Shown one piece after another: positions 17,074-27,019 of a DNA stretch of 64,000 nt. The notes under the pieces were generated by a model. That model had not been told where the DNA came from and did not search any database. It was given only the letters and a program-made list of their open reading frames with translations. The stretch is from Azospirillaceae bacterium (GTDB taxonomy: Bacteria > Pseudomonadota > Alphaproteobacteria > Azospirillales > Azospirillaceae), in NCBI GenBank assembly GCA_031291675.1, contig JARLIO010000083.1, positions 27,539 through 91,538 of the forward strand, written 5' to 3'. Each line of letters opens with the position of its first letter. Within the stretch, counting starts at the first letter, position 1. Position numbers and translations under genes: made by a program.

Positions 17074-18081
17074 GTGGAGGAACAGAAACGGAAGGTCCTG
17101 GTGGAGGGCTTGGAGAAGCTGGCAATTGCGGATCGCGTTGCCGTGGCCCGCCGACTCGCGGACTATCTCGACGACGGATCTCCGGCGGATCGGCGTGGCG
17201 CAACCATTCTTATCGGTTGCCTGGTCCAGGACGCCGCGGTCGACGTGCGCGCCGCGATCGCAGAGGCCGTCGCCGCCAACCCGGCTCTGCCCCGCGAGGT
17301 CGCCCTGCGCCTCGCCCATGACGTCGACCGTGTGGCCTTGCCAATTCTCGAAATCTGCAAGGTTCTGACCGCCGAGGATCTCGGGAAACTTGCCCACGCG
17401 ACCAGCGAAGCGGGTCGGGTCGCGCTGGCCCGCCGGCCCGATCTGACCGGCGCGGTGCGCTGGGTCCTGATTGAGCTGGGCAGCGGACCGGTTCTGGTTG
17501 CCCTGGTCGAGAATCAGTCGACGACGCTGGCGGGGCGCGAAGCCAAGGCCATCCTGCAGCGAACCGACGGTTTGTTGCGATCCGATAGTCAGGCGGTCTT
17601 GCTGGCGATGGCCGCGCGGGGCGGTGTCGATGTCGGCCTTGCGATCCGGATTCTCGACCGGTTGGTGGCGCGGTTCCGCGAAGTCCTGCTCGAAGATCCG
17701 GCCAATGGCGATGCGGTTGCGGCGGTGATTGCCGATGCCCGCCACCATATCATTCTGCGCATGGCTGATACCCTGTCCGACGGCGAACTTGAGGCGACGA
17801 TCGCGGCGCTTAAAGGCGCGAGTGCCTTGAACGACATGGTGATCATTGCCGCCTTGCGGGCACATAAGCGGCGATTCATTGTCGCGGCCCTGGCCGCACG
17901 TGCCGGGATCCCCCGCGCCAATGTCGAAGCCGTGCTGGCCTCGGGGGCGGAGACGGCGTTGACCGCGCTCTATCGCCGGTGCGCGATGGCACCGATCCAT
18001 GAACCTGCGGTCCGTCACCTGTTGCTGGCGTTGGCGCGCGATGTTGGCTGTGGGCCCGACCTCGGTGAGGCGGGGGCCTGA
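17074..18081 (+). CDS. DUF2336 domain-containing protein
   Basis: This 335-residue, mostly alpha-helical protein (HEAT-like repeats) is rich in Ala and Arg. Repeating elements such as DVRAAIAEAVAANPALPREVALRLA and the following EICKVLTAEDLGKLA fit DUF2336, an alphaproteobacterial family of unknown function. The start chosen is GTG at 17074, six bases after a strong GGGAGGGGA Shine-Dalgarno; an ATG 48 bases earlier has none. It is a single-gene unit convergent with the next gene. Confidence 0.85.
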   Translation: MEEQKRKVLVEGLEKLAIADRVAVARRLADYLDDGSPADRRGATILIGCLVQDAAVDVRAAIAEAVAANPALPREVALRLAHDVDRVALPILEICKVLTAEDLGKLAHATSEAGRVALARRPDLTGAVRWVLIELGSGPVLVALVENQSTTLAGREAKAILQRTDGLLRSDSQAVLLAMAARGGVDVGLAIRILDRLVARFREVLLEDPANGDAVAAVIADARHHIILRMADTLSDGELEATIAALKGASALNDMVIIAALRAHKRRFIVAALAARAGIPRANVEAVLASGAETALTALYRRCAMAPIHEPAVRHLLLALARDVGCGPDLGEAGA

Positions 18082-18096
18082 GCCGGAGGTCCGACA

Positions 18097-18867
18097 TTAC
18101 GGTCGTGGCGTCGCGGGGCGAAGCTGTTCCTGAAAGAACGCCAGCATCCGTTGCCGGGCGTCGGCGGCGTCCGCGCCGGCGAAGCCGTGGCCAGCGCCGG
18201 GATACACGACCATGGTGGCCGATTGCCCGAGGCGTTGCGCCAGATCAACCAGGGCCTGGCCCCGCAGCAGCGGGACGACGCGGTCGGCGTCGCCATGCAG
18301 TTCCAGAAGCGGCGGCAAACGGGTGATTTGCCCGGCTGGCAGCGGGTTTCCGCCGTAATAGACCACGATGGCGGCAATGCGCGGGTCCTGGCTGGCCGCG
18401 GCGGCGGCCAGGAAGCCACCCTGTGAGAAGCCGAGCACGCCGATCCGGTCCGATGATTGCGCCAAAAGATCGCCGACGACATCGCTGACCAGCCGCGACC
18501 AGGCCGGAAGGCGGCGATCGAACACGGCCTGTCGTTCCGGGGCACTGGGGTTGGCGGTCTGCGCGGCGTCGCTGTCGCTGTAATAGCGCAGAAGGTAGGC
18601 ATCGAACCCGGAAGCGGCCAGGGCCGCGGCGGCGTGTTGATAAGAGGCGGCGAACCGGTCGGGGCCCTGCCGTCCGTGCAGAATGATCACCGCGGGCCGC
18701 TTTGTGGGTCCGGGAACCGCGAAACGTTGCGCCGTCACCGGCCCTTCGGCGGTCGAGAACATCACGCGGTCCGGATCGGTTTCGGCTCGGATGGCGTGTG
18801 ACGCCAGCATTGTCCCGAACAGGATCAGGAGGACAAAACGCAGCAACCTGGTCGTCATTCGCGCCAT
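18097..18867 (-). CDS. Exported dienelactone-hydrolase-family alpha/beta hydrolase
   Basis: This 256-residue protein has an N-terminal signal peptide (basic MARMTTRLLR, hydrophobic FVLLILFGTMLASHAI, likely cleavage near ALA-like IRAE) and should act in the periplasm. The hydrolase fold shows LHGRQGPDRFAASY near residue 64, the nucleophile elbow GFSQGG (Ser, where classical dienelactone hydrolase has Cys), the acid ELHGDADRVV and the His of GAGHGF. The substrate is unknown. It converges with the DUF2336 gene with 15 bases between. Confidence 0.85.
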   Translation of the reverse strand: MARMTTRLLRFVLLILFGTMLASHAIRAETDPDRVMFSTAEGPVTAQRFAVPGPTKRPAVIILHGRQGPDRFAASYQHAAAALAASGFDAYLLRYYSDSDAAQTANPSAPERQAVFDRRLPAWSRLVSDVVGDLLAQSSDRIGVLGFSQGGFLAAAAASQDPRIAAIVVYYGGNPLPAGQITRLPPLLELHGDADRVVPLLRGQALVDLAQRLGQSATMVVYPGAGHGFAGADAADARQRMLAFFQEQLRPATPRP

Positions 18868-19085
18868 TGGCTCCGGGCGTTCACGCTTTTGAAAGTGCGG
18901 CCTGCGACGCGCGTGGCCGGGTTCGAGAACAGTATTCGTGAATGCGCTTGGACTCTTTAATGCGGTTCGATTGGGACGTGAAGAGTCTCATCGGGATGAG
19001 CCCATCCATCCGCATCGGCCTGGCCTGTGACAAGCATGTCGTCGCTGGCGGTGGCATCCGAGGCGATCCTGGTGCCGGATCCGAA

Positions 19086-19120
19086 GAGGGGCGGTGCGAC
19101 CTGAGATCGCGCCGCCCCTC
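19086..19120 (-). terminator. Hairpin downstream of tRNA-Ile
   Basis: GAGGGGCGGTGCGA pairs with TCGCGCCGCCCCTC, 14 bp with a single G-U type mismatch, around a 7-nt loop. It lies 27 bases after the 3' end of the tRNA on the minus strand. A T-rich stretch precedes rather than follows the hairpin in that direction, so it is not a standard intrinsic terminator. Confidence 0.45.
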
Positions 19121-19146
19121 TCAGAACAATGATAAAAAAAGGCGTT

Positions 19147-19222
19147 TGGTGGGCCCGGCAGGACTCGAACCTGCGACAACACCGTTATGAGCGGCGCGTT
19201 CTAACCGCTGAACTACAGGCCC
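19147..19222 (-). tRNA. tRNA with CAT anticodon, probably tRNA-Ile (lysidine type)
   Basis: The 76-nt cloverleaf has acceptor GGGCCTG pairing with CGGGCCC, D arm with AGCGGTTAGA, anticodon loop CTCATAA (anticodon CAT), T arm GCAGGTTCGAGTCCTGC and an encoded CCA end. The short D-loop and GGTTAGAAC pattern resemble tRNA-Ile2 rather than initiator or elongator tRNA-Met, so the C34 would be modified to lysidine by TilS to read ATA. The 3' end is at 19147. Confidence 0.92.
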
Positions 19223-19311
19223 GACCGGCGCAAACCATGACTTTGCCCGGCAAACTGCGCCAACGCAACCCCCTTGTCGGGGGCGGCGTCGTCACGCGGT
19301 CGCTGTCGGGG

Positions 19312-21363
19312 TCAGGTGTCGAGGAAGCTTCGCAGTTTGCGGGACCGGCTCGGATGCTTCAGCTTGCGCAGCGCCTTGGCTTCGATCTGACGGATGCGCT
19401 CGCGGGTCACCGAGAATTGCTGGCCGACTTCTTCGAGCGTGTGGTCGGTATTCATGCCGATGCCAAACCGCATCCGCAGAACCCGCTCCTCACGCGGCGT
19501 CAGGCTGGCCAGAACCCGCGTCGTGGTCTCGCGCAGATTGGCCTGAATTGCGGCGTCGAGCGGCAACACCGCGTTCTTGTCCTCGATGAAATCGCCGAGA
19601 TGGCTGTCTTCCTCGTCGCCGATCGGCGTCTCGAGGCTGATCGGTTCCTTGGCGATCTTGAGGACCTTGCGGACCTTTTCCAGCGGCATCAACAGGCGTT
19701 CCGCCAACTCTTCGGGTGTCGGCTCGCGGCCGATCTCATGCAGCATTTGGCGCGAGGTGCGCACCAGCTTGTTGATCGTCTCGATCATATGCACCGGGAT
19801 GCGGATCGTCCGGGCCTGATCGGCGATCGAACGCGTGATCGCCTGCCGGATCCACCAGGTCGCATAGGTCGAGAATTTGTAACCACGGCGATATTCGAAT
19901 TTATCAACGGCCTTCATCAGCCCGATATTGCCCTCCTGGATCAGATCCAGGAATTGCAGGCCGCGATTGGTGTATTTCTTGGCAATCGAGATCACCAGAC
20001 GGAGATTGGCCTCGACCATTTCCTTCTTGGCGCGGCTGGCTTCCTTTTCGCCCTTCTGAACCGTGGAGACGATGCGCCGGAATTCGGCGATCGGCAGACC
20101 GGCCTCGGCGGACACCGAACTGATGGTCTCGCGCGCCCGGATGATCTCCGCCGTGTGACGTTCGATGAATTTGGGCCAGCTTTTGCCCGGCAGCGCCCGA
20201 ATCCGATCGAGCCAGTTGGGGTCGAGTTCATGACCGTAGTGATGCGACAGAAAGTCTTCGCGCTTGACCCGGCAATCAATGGCCATGCGCATCAACTTGC
20301 CTTCCTGGGAGATCAGCTTGCGATTCAGGCCGTAGAGCTGTTCAACCATCTGTTCGATGCGCGCGTTGTTGAGCCGGACCTTGTTGACCAGCTCGATCAG
20401 CTCCGCTTTCAGCTTATCGTATTTTTTGTCCGACTGCTTGACCGGGTCTTCACCGCGTTGCAGCATCGCCAGCCGGGCTTCCTGCAGCTTGTGCAGCTTT
20501 TCGTAAGTGGCCGCGATCTTGTCGAACGTCTCCAGGACCTGCGGCTTCAGCGCCGCTTCCATCGCCGACAGCGACAGGTTGTTGTCCTCATTGTCGCCGT
20601 CGGGATCGCTTTCGGCTTCGATCCCCGGCGGCAATTCCGTTTCGTCGTCGACCGAAGTCGCGGGGGCCGCCGCCACCGGGTCCGGTGCCGGCGCCGGCAC
20701 TGGCGCCAGACCCGGGGCGGGAACGGGGACAACCGGCATCGCGGCTTCGTCCAAGGGCGCGGCCACCAGGACGACGTCAGGCAGGCCTTCGCTGTCGGGG
20801 CCGCCGCCATAGGTGGCATCAAGGTCGATGATGTCGCGCAGCAGCATCTTGCCCTCGTTGAGGGCGTCATGCCAATCGATGATGGCACGAATCGTCAGCG
20901 GCGATTCACAGATGGCGCCAATCATCATCTCGCGCCCGGCCTCGATCCGCTTGGCGATGGCGATTTCGCCTTCGCGCGACAGCAGCTCGACCGAGCCCAT
21001 CTCCCGCAGATACATGCGGACCGGGTCATCGGTCCGCCCGATATCATCGTCGTCGAGATTGCCGGCCGCGCGAACCTCGCCATCCGATGCGGCCTCGTGA
21101 TTGGCGGCCTCGTCCTGCTCTTCGCTTTCGATGACGTTGATGCCCATTTCGGACAGCATCGCCATGGTGTCTTCAATCTGCTCCGACGACGATTGGTCCG
21201 GCGGCAGCGCGGAATTCAGTTCATCATAGGTGACGTAACCACGTTCCTTGCCGCGGGCGATCATTTTCTTGACCGCCTGAACCATACCGTCCATCAGCGG
21301 GCCGTCGACCGATTCTTCCCGATTTTCTGTCGTTTCCGCGCTGCTCGTCGCTTTCGTGGCCAT
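19312..21363 (-). CDS. rpoD: RNA polymerase primary sigma factor RpoD (sigma-70)
   Basis: The 683-residue housekeeping sigma factor directs RNA polymerase to -35/-10 promoters. Region 1.1 is at the N-terminus ([20 protein letters not shown]), and region 1.2 is [20 protein letters not shown]. An acidic and Pro/Ala-rich non-conserved region follows (about 200-300). Region 2 has [20 protein letters not shown] and [17 protein letters not shown], and region 4 ends with [12 protein letters not shown] and [22 protein letters not shown] stretches. A purine-rich AGGGG precedes the ATG. It lies after dnaG, as usual in proteobacteria. Confidence 0.98.
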   Translation of the reverse strand: MATKATSSAETTENREESVDGPLMDGMVQAVKKMIARGKERGYVTYDELNSALPPDQSSSEQIEDTMAMLSEMGINVIESEEQDEAANHEAASDGEVRAAGNLDDDDIGRTDDPVRMYLREMGSVELLSREGEIAIAKRIEAGREMMIGAICESPLTIRAIIDWHDALNEGKMLLRDIIDLDATYGGGPDSEGLPDVVLVAAPLDEAAMPVVPVPAPGLAPVPAPAPDPVAAAPATSVDDETELPPGIEAESDPDGDNEDNNLSLSAMEAALKPQVLETFDKIAATYEKLHKLQEARLAMLQRGEDPVKQSDKKYDKLKAELIELVNKVRLNNARIEQMVEQLYGLNRKLISQEGKLMRMAIDCRVKREDFLSHHYGHELDPNWLDRIRALPGKSWPKFIERHTAEIIRARETISSVSAEAGLPIAEFRRIVSTVQKGEKEASRAKKEMVEANLRLVISIAKKYTNRGLQFLDLIQEGNIGLMKAVDKFEYRRGYKFSTYATWWIRQAITRSIADQARTIRIPVHMIETINKLVRTSRQMLHEIGREPTPEELAERLLMPLEKVRKVLKIAKEPISLETPIGDEEDSHLGDFIEDKNAVLPLDAAIQANLRETTTRVLASLTPREERVLRMRFGIGMNTDHTLEEVGQQFSVTRERIRQIEAKALRKLKHPSRSRKLRSFLDT

Positions 21364-21589
21364 TCAGTCGCCGCCCCTGTCCACCAAAAAAGACAGAACA
21401 ACCGGCTGGCGGCACGGTCGCCGTGCCCGCCGGTCATTCTCGAATTCCGTTACCATCGCCTCGTCGGCGCTGTTCGTTCTGTAGCGGTGACCCGGCATGC
21501 AACACCCGGCGCCACGCCAGCGAACCGCCCACCCCTTTGCCGCCGGATTTGCAGCCGATACCGCCGGTCCTGCAAGCCTTGCGATCATC

Positions 21590-23530
21590 TCATCCATCCG
21601 GCTCGTCGTTCCGCTCGCCATTGCGCCCGTCGGTTCCGTTCTCCGCTTCACGCCTTATCGCCTGAAAGCGAATGAACGTTGCCCCACTATTGTCGCGCGC
21701 CCAGATCTGCCCGGCCTCCGCCAGATCCTGCTGGATCTGGCCACGTTGCATCAGGGTCCAGACATCGCGCCATCCCTGCTGTGCCTGGTCCAGCGGGGCC
21801 TCCCGCTTTGCGAACGGAGGCAGATCGACGGTTCCAGCACAACAAAGACCATCCAAAACATCAGATAGCCCGGTCTCACACAAGTGGCGCCAAAGTCCTG
21901 TGTCGTCAAGTCCTGAATCCGCGGCAAGCGTTTGAATCACGGCCTGTCTCAACCCGTCGAGGGCAGGGTCGGAAAACCGGTGACCGGCCAGCGCTTCGCC
22001 CATTTCGTCGAACAGTTGCGGGTGATTGATCAGCGTCGCCAGCAGGATCCGGTCGCGGTGCTGGCGGACGTCGGTGGGCGGTTGACGGGTTACTTGGATC
22101 GGCGCCGGCCAGCCGCCGCTGCGTCCGCCGGCGCGGCCGGGGACCCCGCTGCGGCTCCCCGGGGCGGTGCGCATCCGGGAACCGGGGCGCCCGCCGGGGC
22201 CTGTGTCCTGGCGCCGTTGGGCGCGCCAGTCAAAGGCTGCGGCGACCCGGCGCTTCATATCGTCGCGGAAGAAATGCTGGACCGTCCCGTCGGCGATCGT
22301 GGCGACACGGGCCTGCAACGCAGCGTCCAGGCCGGCGCGCGCCTCGGGTGTATCCAGCCGGCGGTTCTGGATTTCCATCGACCAGACCATCTCCGCCAAA
22401 GGCAGCGCGGCGTCGAGGACCTGTTGCATGGCGCGGGGGCCGCCCTTGCGCAGCAGGCTGTCGGGATCCTCGCCGTCGGGCAGAAAGGCAATCATCGCCG
22501 ATTGGTCAGGCTGCAGCAGAGGCAGGATGCGTTCCACGGCCCGGAAGGCGGCGCGCCGGCCCGCGTTGTCGCCATCAAAGGCGAGGATCGGCGTGCGTTG
22601 CCCCGCCGGCGCCAGTTTCCACAACTCCAGCACCTGGCTTTCGGTCATGGCGGTGCCCAGGGGGGCAACCGCCCCGGTGAAGCCGGCGGCGCACAGCGCG
22701 ATCACGTCCATATAGCCTTCGGCGACGATCAGCGGCTTGCCCTCGGCGGCGGCGAGGCGGGCGCGGGCCATGCCATAGAGCAACCGCCCCTTGTGGAACA
22801 GCGGGCTTTCCGGGGAATTGAGGTATTTGGGGCCTTCGCCCTGGATCAGCCGGGCGCCGAAGGCGACGACGCGGCCGCTGCGGTCGGCGACCGGAAAGAT
22901 CACGCGATGGCGAAAGAAGCTGTAAGGGTCACGACCGCGGGCCGCTGTCGGCTCGTCCCCGCTTGGCTCCGGGCGCTTTAACAAACCGGCCTCGACCATG
23001 TCGGCGGCGTCATAGCCGGCGGCGGCCAGCATCGCGGGCAGGGCTTTGCCATCGGAGGGTGCAAAGCCGAGGCGAAAGCGGGCGATGGTTTCGTCACTCA
23101 GCCCGCGGCCATGGAGATAGTCCAGGCCCGCCCGGCCGCCCGGAAGGTGCAACTGCTTTTCAAACCACTGCGCCGCCGCTTCGGTCAGGTCATGAAGCGA
23201 TTTCTGGCGTTCATAACGTCGCCGATCCTCCGGCGTCGATTGCGGCACCTGCATTCCGGCCAGCGCCGCCAGCTGTTCGACGGCTTCGTGAAACGCCAGA
23301 TTGTCGTGGCGCATCGTGAAACCGATAATGTCGCCATGGGCACCACAGCCGAAACAGTGGAAGAACCCCTTCTGGTCGTTGACGTAGAAGCTGGGGGTCT
23401 TCTCGTTGTGAAACGGGCAGGGTGCCTTGAACTCGCGGCCGGCGCGGATCAGGCGCAGGCGTTTGCCGATGACGTCAGAGAGCGCGAGCCGGGCGCGCAA
23501 TTCGTCCAGGAAGGCGGGAGGCAGGGTCAT
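21590..23530 (-). CDS. dnaG: DNA primase DnaG
   Basis: DnaG synthesises RNA primers at the replication fork. The 646-residue protein has the CHC2 zinc site with C38, H41, C59 and C62 (CPFHNEKTP and FHCFGCGAHGD). It then has the Toprim catalytic core with the Glu of VAEGYMDVIAL and FDGDNAGRRAAFRA. The C-terminal part, after a Gly/Arg-rich linker (about residues 440-480), should bind DnaB helicase. It sits between yqeY and rpoD in the conserved alphaproteobacterial order. Confidence 0.98.
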   Translation of the reverse strand: MTLPPAFLDELRARLALSDVIGKRLRLIRAGREFKAPCPFHNEKTPSFYVNDQKGFFHCFGCGAHGDIIGFTMRHDNLAFHEAVEQLAALAGMQVPQSTPEDRRRYERQKSLHDLTEAAAQWFEKQLHLPGGRAGLDYLHGRGLSDETIARFRLGFAPSDGKALPAMLAAAGYDAADMVEAGLLKRPEPSGDEPTAARGRDPYSFFRHRVIFPVADRSGRVVAFGARLIQGEGPKYLNSPESPLFHKGRLLYGMARARLAAAEGKPLIVAEGYMDVIALCAAGFTGAVAPLGTAMTESQVLELWKLAPAGQRTPILAFDGDNAGRRAAFRAVERILPLLQPDQSAMIAFLPDGEDPDSLLRKGGPRAMQQVLDAALPLAEMVWSMEIQNRRLDTPEARAGLDAALQARVATIADGTVQHFFRDDMKRRVAAAFDWRAQRRQDTGPGGRPGSRMRTAPGSRSGVPGRAGGRSGGWPAPIQVTRQPPTDVRQHRDRILLATLINHPQLFDEMGEALAGHRFSDPALDGLRQAVIQTLAADSGLDDTGLWRHLCETGLSDVLDGLCCAGTVDLPPFAKREAPLDQAQQGWRDVWTLMQRGQIQQDLAEAGQIWARDNSGATFIRFQAIRREAENGTDGRNGERNDEPDG

Positions 23531-23644
23531 GACCGGGCGACCGGGCGGCCCGTTGCCGGGTGGATGCCCGTCGGGCCCTCAGGGTGCCGCGTGGGCAGGC
23601 TCACCAGGAGCCGGGTCGATACGGGCGGCAACGGGCGCATCACG

Positions 23645-24115
23645 TCAGGAGGCGGCGGTCAGCTGTTGCTTGACGATCACGCTGGCCTTGGCAAAATCCA
23701 TTTGCCCGGCCAGCCGGGCGCGCAAGGCGGTCATGACCTTGCCCATGTCTTTGACGCCGGTGGCCCCGACCTCGGCGATCGCAGCGGCGATCGCCGCCGC
23801 GGCTTCGGCATCGTCCAGTTGGCGGGGCAGAAAGCCTTCGATGATCGTGACCTCCTCCGCCTCCTGCTGCACCAGATCGGCACGGCCGCCCTGTTCGTAG
23901 AGGACCATCGACTCACGCCGTTGCTTGATCATGCTCTGCAGCAGCGACAGAATCGAGTCGTCATCAATGCCGTCGGCATTGCCCTGGGGACGGGCGGCGA
24001 TGTCGCGGTCCTTGATCTGGGCCAGTACCATCCGAAGCGTCGACACCGCACGGGCGTTCCGGGCGCGCATGGCGTCCTTCAAAGACTCATTGAGTCGAAG
24101 GCGCAGGGTTCCCAT
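23645..24115 (-). CDS. GatB/YqeY domain protein
   Basis: This 156-residue helical protein resembles the tRNA-binding tail of GatB. Its function as a free-standing protein is not established; a role in tRNA-dependent amidation is assumed. Family features are LRLRLNESLKDAMRARNARA, STLRMVLAQIKDRDI, IKQRRESMVLYEQGGRADLV, EGFLPRQLDDAE and GVKDMGKVMTALRARLAGQM. The ATG at 24115 has GGAG eight bases upstream; an ATG at 24133 lacks one. It precedes dnaG and diverges from carA. Confidence 0.93.
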   Translation of the reverse strand: MGTLRLRLNESLKDAMRARNARAVSTLRMVLAQIKDRDIAARPQGNADGIDDDSILSLLQSMIKQRRESMVLYEQGGRADLVQQEAEEVTIIEGFLPRQLDDAEAAAAIAAAIAEVGATGVKDMGKVMTALRARLAGQMDFAKASVIVKQQLTAAS

Positions 24116-24327
24116 TTGATCTCCGATATCCAATAATCACAGTCCGTCAAAAACGTCGGGCCGAAGCTGCGGGCCGTCCCGGGGGTGCGCCCGGCGTTCA
24201 CAGCGCCCCGGTTCGGCCGTCGCCGCTGCGGTGCCGGTGGCTCCGACGGTGGTATATCCTGCATCCGGGCCCGGCGCATTGAAACGCGATTATATCGGTC
24301 CGTGTCACAAGAGAGTAGGTTTTGTCG

Positions 24328-25515
24328 ATGGTCTCAGTGTCCTCCCTTCCCCGCGACCCCGCCGCCGCGCCGGCCGCCGCGACCGGGGCCCTCGTGCTCG
24401 CCGATGGCACGGTCTTTTGGGGCCGCGGCATCGGGGCGACCGGAAGCACGGTCGGCGAGGTCTGTTTCAATACCTCGATGACCGGCTATCAGGAAATCCT
24501 GACCGACCCAAGCTATGCCGGTCAGATCATCACCTTCACCTTTCCCCATATAGGCAATGTCGGGACCAATCTCGAGGATATCGAGACGCTGACGCCGGCG
24601 GCGCGGGGCCTGGTGATTCGCGCCGACATCACCAGCCCGTCCAACTGGCGCGCCACCGCCGGCCTGAATGACTGGCTGAAAAGCCATCATCTGGTGGGGC
24701 TGGCCGGCGTCGATACCCGCCAGTTGACGCGGCGGATCCGCGACGGCGGTGCTCCGACCGGGGTGATCTGTCACGCCCCGGACGGTCAGTTCGACATCGC
24801 CGCTCTGCAGCGCCAGGCCGCGGCGTGGCCAGGCCTTGAGGGTATGGATCTGGCCCTTGATGTGTCCTGCCGCCAGACCTATGGCTGGGATGAAACGCTT
24901 TGGACCCTGGGTAAGGGCTACGGCCGGCAGACGGCGCCGCGGCACCATGTCGTCGCCATTGACTATGGTGCGAAGCGCAACATTCTGCGCTGCCTGGCGG
25001 CGACCGGGGCGCGGGTGACCGTAGTGCCGGCGACGGCGACGGCGGCGGAGGTGCTGGGGCATCGGCCGGACGGTGTGTTCCTGTCCAATGGTCCGGGCGA
25101 TCCGGCGGCGACCGGGGTCTACGCGGTTCCGACGATCCAGGCGCTGATGGCGGCGGGCATCCCGATCTTTGGTATTTGCCTGGGCCATCAGATGTTGGCG
25201 CTGGCTCTGGGCGGGCGGACCGAGAAGATGGCGCGGGGCCACCGCGGTGCCAATCATCCGGTCAAGGATCTGGCCACCGGGCGGGTTGAGATCACCAGTC
25301 AGAATCATGGTTTCTGCGTGGTTCCGGAAAGTCTGCCCGACGCCGTCGAAGTGACCCATGTCAGCCTGTTTGACGGCAGCAATGAGGGGCTGCGGGTGAC
25401 CGGGCGGCCGATTTTTTCGGTGCAGTATCACCCGGAGGCGTCGCCGGGCCCGCAGGACAGCCATTATCTGTTCGAGCGCTTCGTCGGCCTGATCGAGCAG
25501 CGGGCGACCGCCTGA
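24328..25515 (+). CDS. carA: Carbamoyl-phosphate synthase small subunit CarA
   Basis: CarA hydrolyses glutamine and passes ammonia to CarB for carbamoyl phosphate, the precursor of arginine and pyrimidines. The 395-residue protein has the N-terminal CarA domain (FNTSMTGYQEILTDPSY, AGVDTRQLTRRIRDGG). The class I glutaminase part contains the nucleophile Cys in FGICLGHQML and the His/Glu of QYHPEASPGP. The ATG at 24328 has GAGAGTAGG eight bases upstream. carB is not adjacent here; a lipoprotein gene follows. Confidence 0.97.
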   Translation: MVSVSSLPRDPAAAPAAATGALVLADGTVFWGRGIGATGSTVGEVCFNTSMTGYQEILTDPSYAGQIITFTFPHIGNVGTNLEDIETLTPAARGLVIRADITSPSNWRATAGLNDWLKSHHLVGLAGVDTRQLTRRIRDGGAPTGVICHAPDGQFDIAALQRQAAAWPGLEGMDLALDVSCRQTYGWDETLWTLGKGYGRQTAPRHHVVAIDYGAKRNILRCLAATGARVTVVPATATAAEVLGHRPDGVFLSNGPGDPAATGVYAVPTIQALMAAGIPIFGICLGHQMLALALGGRTEKMARGHRGANHPVKDLATGRVEITSQNHGFCVVPESLPDAVEVTHVSLFDGSNEGLRVTGRPIFSVQYHPEASPGPQDSHYLFERFVGLIEQRATA

Positions 25516-25666
25516 ACTTCGATGCCGGCGGGCGCCGGGCGTTTCGTCGCGGGGTGTTGCCAGGCCGGGCGGTGCTGCCGGCCGGCGACGGTCCCGCGGT
25601 CCTCTTGACAGGCATGCCACGGTCATGGTGGCGGATCGCTGTCGGTTTTCTGCGCCGGAGTTCCCG

Positions 25667-26272
25667 ATGATTGCGCCGATCCGCGTTGTTGCCCTGGCCG
25701 CCTTGCTGGCCGCGCTGTCGGCGTGCAGTGGCGGCTGGTTCGGCGGGGGGCCAAGCCACCCGCGCCAACCCGACCCTTATGAACAGGCGAGCCGGCTGCA
25801 GGACAAGGGCGACTGCGCAAAGGCGGTTGCGTTGTTTCAACCCCTGGCGGCACGCGGGCGCGGCTACGAGATGGCCCAGTTCAATCTGGGTCAATGCCTT
25901 CTGGTGACGGCCGCGGCGGCGTCATCGCCTCAGGAGGCGCAAACGCAGCGTGTGCAGGCGGCGGGTTGGATCGTCAAGGCCGCCGATTCGCGTGTCGCGA
26001 TCGCGCAGGAGGCGGCCGAGCGGCTCTACCTGGACGGCGTCGGCGTTGCCGCCGATCCGGTTGAAGCCGGCAAATGGGCCCTGCTCTTCAAGCACAATTC
26101 GCTGCGACTCGAGGTCGGGCCGGCGACGGCGGATCCGGAGCTGGAACGAAGGTTGATGCACCAATTGAGCGCCGCCCAGTGGCAACAGGCGGCGATTCGG
26201 GCCGATCGCTGGCAGCCGGTCGAGCAGTCGCTGACCCTGCCACCGGCTTCACCGCAAGCGCCGCCGCCTTGA
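25667..26272 (+). CDS. Putative lipoprotein with Sel1-like repeats
   Basis: The 201-residue protein begins with a signal peptide and a lipobox (ALLAALSAC, Cys about residue 19). This is followed by helical repeats of the Sel1/TPR type: EQASRLQDKGDCAKAVALFQ, YEMAQFNLGQCLL, QEAAERLYLDGVGVAADPVE and AGKWALLFK. Such proteins mediate protein contacts at the inner or outer membrane. The ATG at 25667 has CGGAG upstream. No specific partner is suggested by the neighbours. Confidence 0.8.
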   Translation: MIAPIRVVALAALLAALSACSGGWFGGGPSHPRQPDPYEQASRLQDKGDCAKAVALFQPLAARGRGYEMAQFNLGQCLLVTAAAASSPQEAQTQRVQAAGWIVKAADSRVAIAQEAAERLYLDGVGVAADPVEAGKWALLFKHNSLRLEVGPATADPELERRLMHQLSAAQWQQAAIRADRWQPVEQSLTLPPASPQAPPP

Positions 26273-26488
26273 GCCACCGTTCCCGGTCATTGCGGTGTCG
26301 CTGCCCGCGCGCTGCGGTTTGACGGCGTGGCGCGCGCGCAACTCAACCGGCCCCGGGCGGCTTGCGCGCAACAGGCGCGCGGTCCGCGTCACAATGCACC
26401 TCTTTCATGGCAATGTTCGGCACTGCCGGGGTAAATTTTGCGCTATTCTCTCGTGATCAGGACAATTGTTCGGCAAGGGAACCGCGCC

Positions 26489-26689
26489 ATGAGTTGCAAT
26501 CCGGCTGATATTGAATTGTTTGCCTGGGTCTACGGCCGCCGCTATGGCGTCGCCGCGGAATCGGTCGCCCGGAGCTGGGCCGATCACCTGAACGGTGTCG
26601 GCGATTGTGACGGCTATCATGTCTGGGTTGAGGTCGCGAACCGCATTGCCGATCTTGGCGCCGCGCTCGACGCACCACAGGCGGCCTGA
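26489..26689 (+). CDS. Small hypothetical protein, 66 residues
   Basis: The ATG at 26489 is preceded by AAGGGA and opens MSCNPADIELFAWVYGRRYG, followed by AESVARSWADHLNGVGD and a helical tail. The composition is that of a real cytosolic protein, with Trp, Tyr and charged residues. The family was not recognised. It is followed directly by the multi-hairpin element at 26699-26838. Confidence 0.6.
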   Translation: MSCNPADIELFAWVYGRRYGVAAESVARSWADHLNGVGDCDGYHVWVEVANRIADLGAALDAPQAA

Positions 26690-26698
26690 GCGGACATT

Positions 26699-26838
26699 CC
26701 CGGATCCCGGCCGTTCTCATTTTGGCTGTTGGCCCGCGGGCTGCCGCCCGCACCCGCTCGGGGTTCGCCCCGGTTGGGTTTGGGCGAAAGCCCAACGCTT
26801 CGTCGCCAAAATGAGAACCGCTGCCCGGATCCCGGCCG
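26699..26838 (+). repeat. MITE-like structured intergenic element with three tetraloop hairpins
   Basis: A perfect 14-nt inverted repeat (GTTCTCATTTTGGC at 26713-26726, complement at 26805-26818) encloses three consecutive hairpins. They are GCGGGC-TGCC-GCCCGC (26736-26751), CGGGG-TTCG-CCCCG (26759-26772, extended by ACCC/GGGT) and TTGGGC-GAAA-GCCCAA (26780-26795). The whole is flanked by 15-nt direct copies of CCCGGATCCCGGCCG (26699-26713, 26824-26838). UUCG and GAAA are especially stable RNA tetraloops only when the plus strand is transcribed. No gene overlaps it, and nothing else is seen up to 27019. Confidence 0.7.
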
Positions 26839-27019
26839 GCTCGCGTCTGCGACGCCGATCATGATACCCTTTGCCGCAAGATCCGGGTGCGGCTTGCCGT
26901 GGCGGGTTTGGGGCCTTACGCTTGGAATCGCTCCTGGTCGCGCGGCCCGTTGAAACGACCGTGATCATCTGGCATCGGGGTTGCCAGGAGCAACGTCATC
27001 AAACAGGGCGGGGGCAGCA

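Noticed and set aside
19086..19146. Canonical intrinsic terminator on the plus strand ending in the A-run near 19134-19140
   Set aside because: The hairpin is followed by A's, not T's, on the plus strand, and no plus-strand gene ends there.
19129..21675. 848-codon open frame antisense to rpoD
   Set aside because: It is the GC-rich shadow of rpoD, has the tRNA inside it and shows no protein family features.
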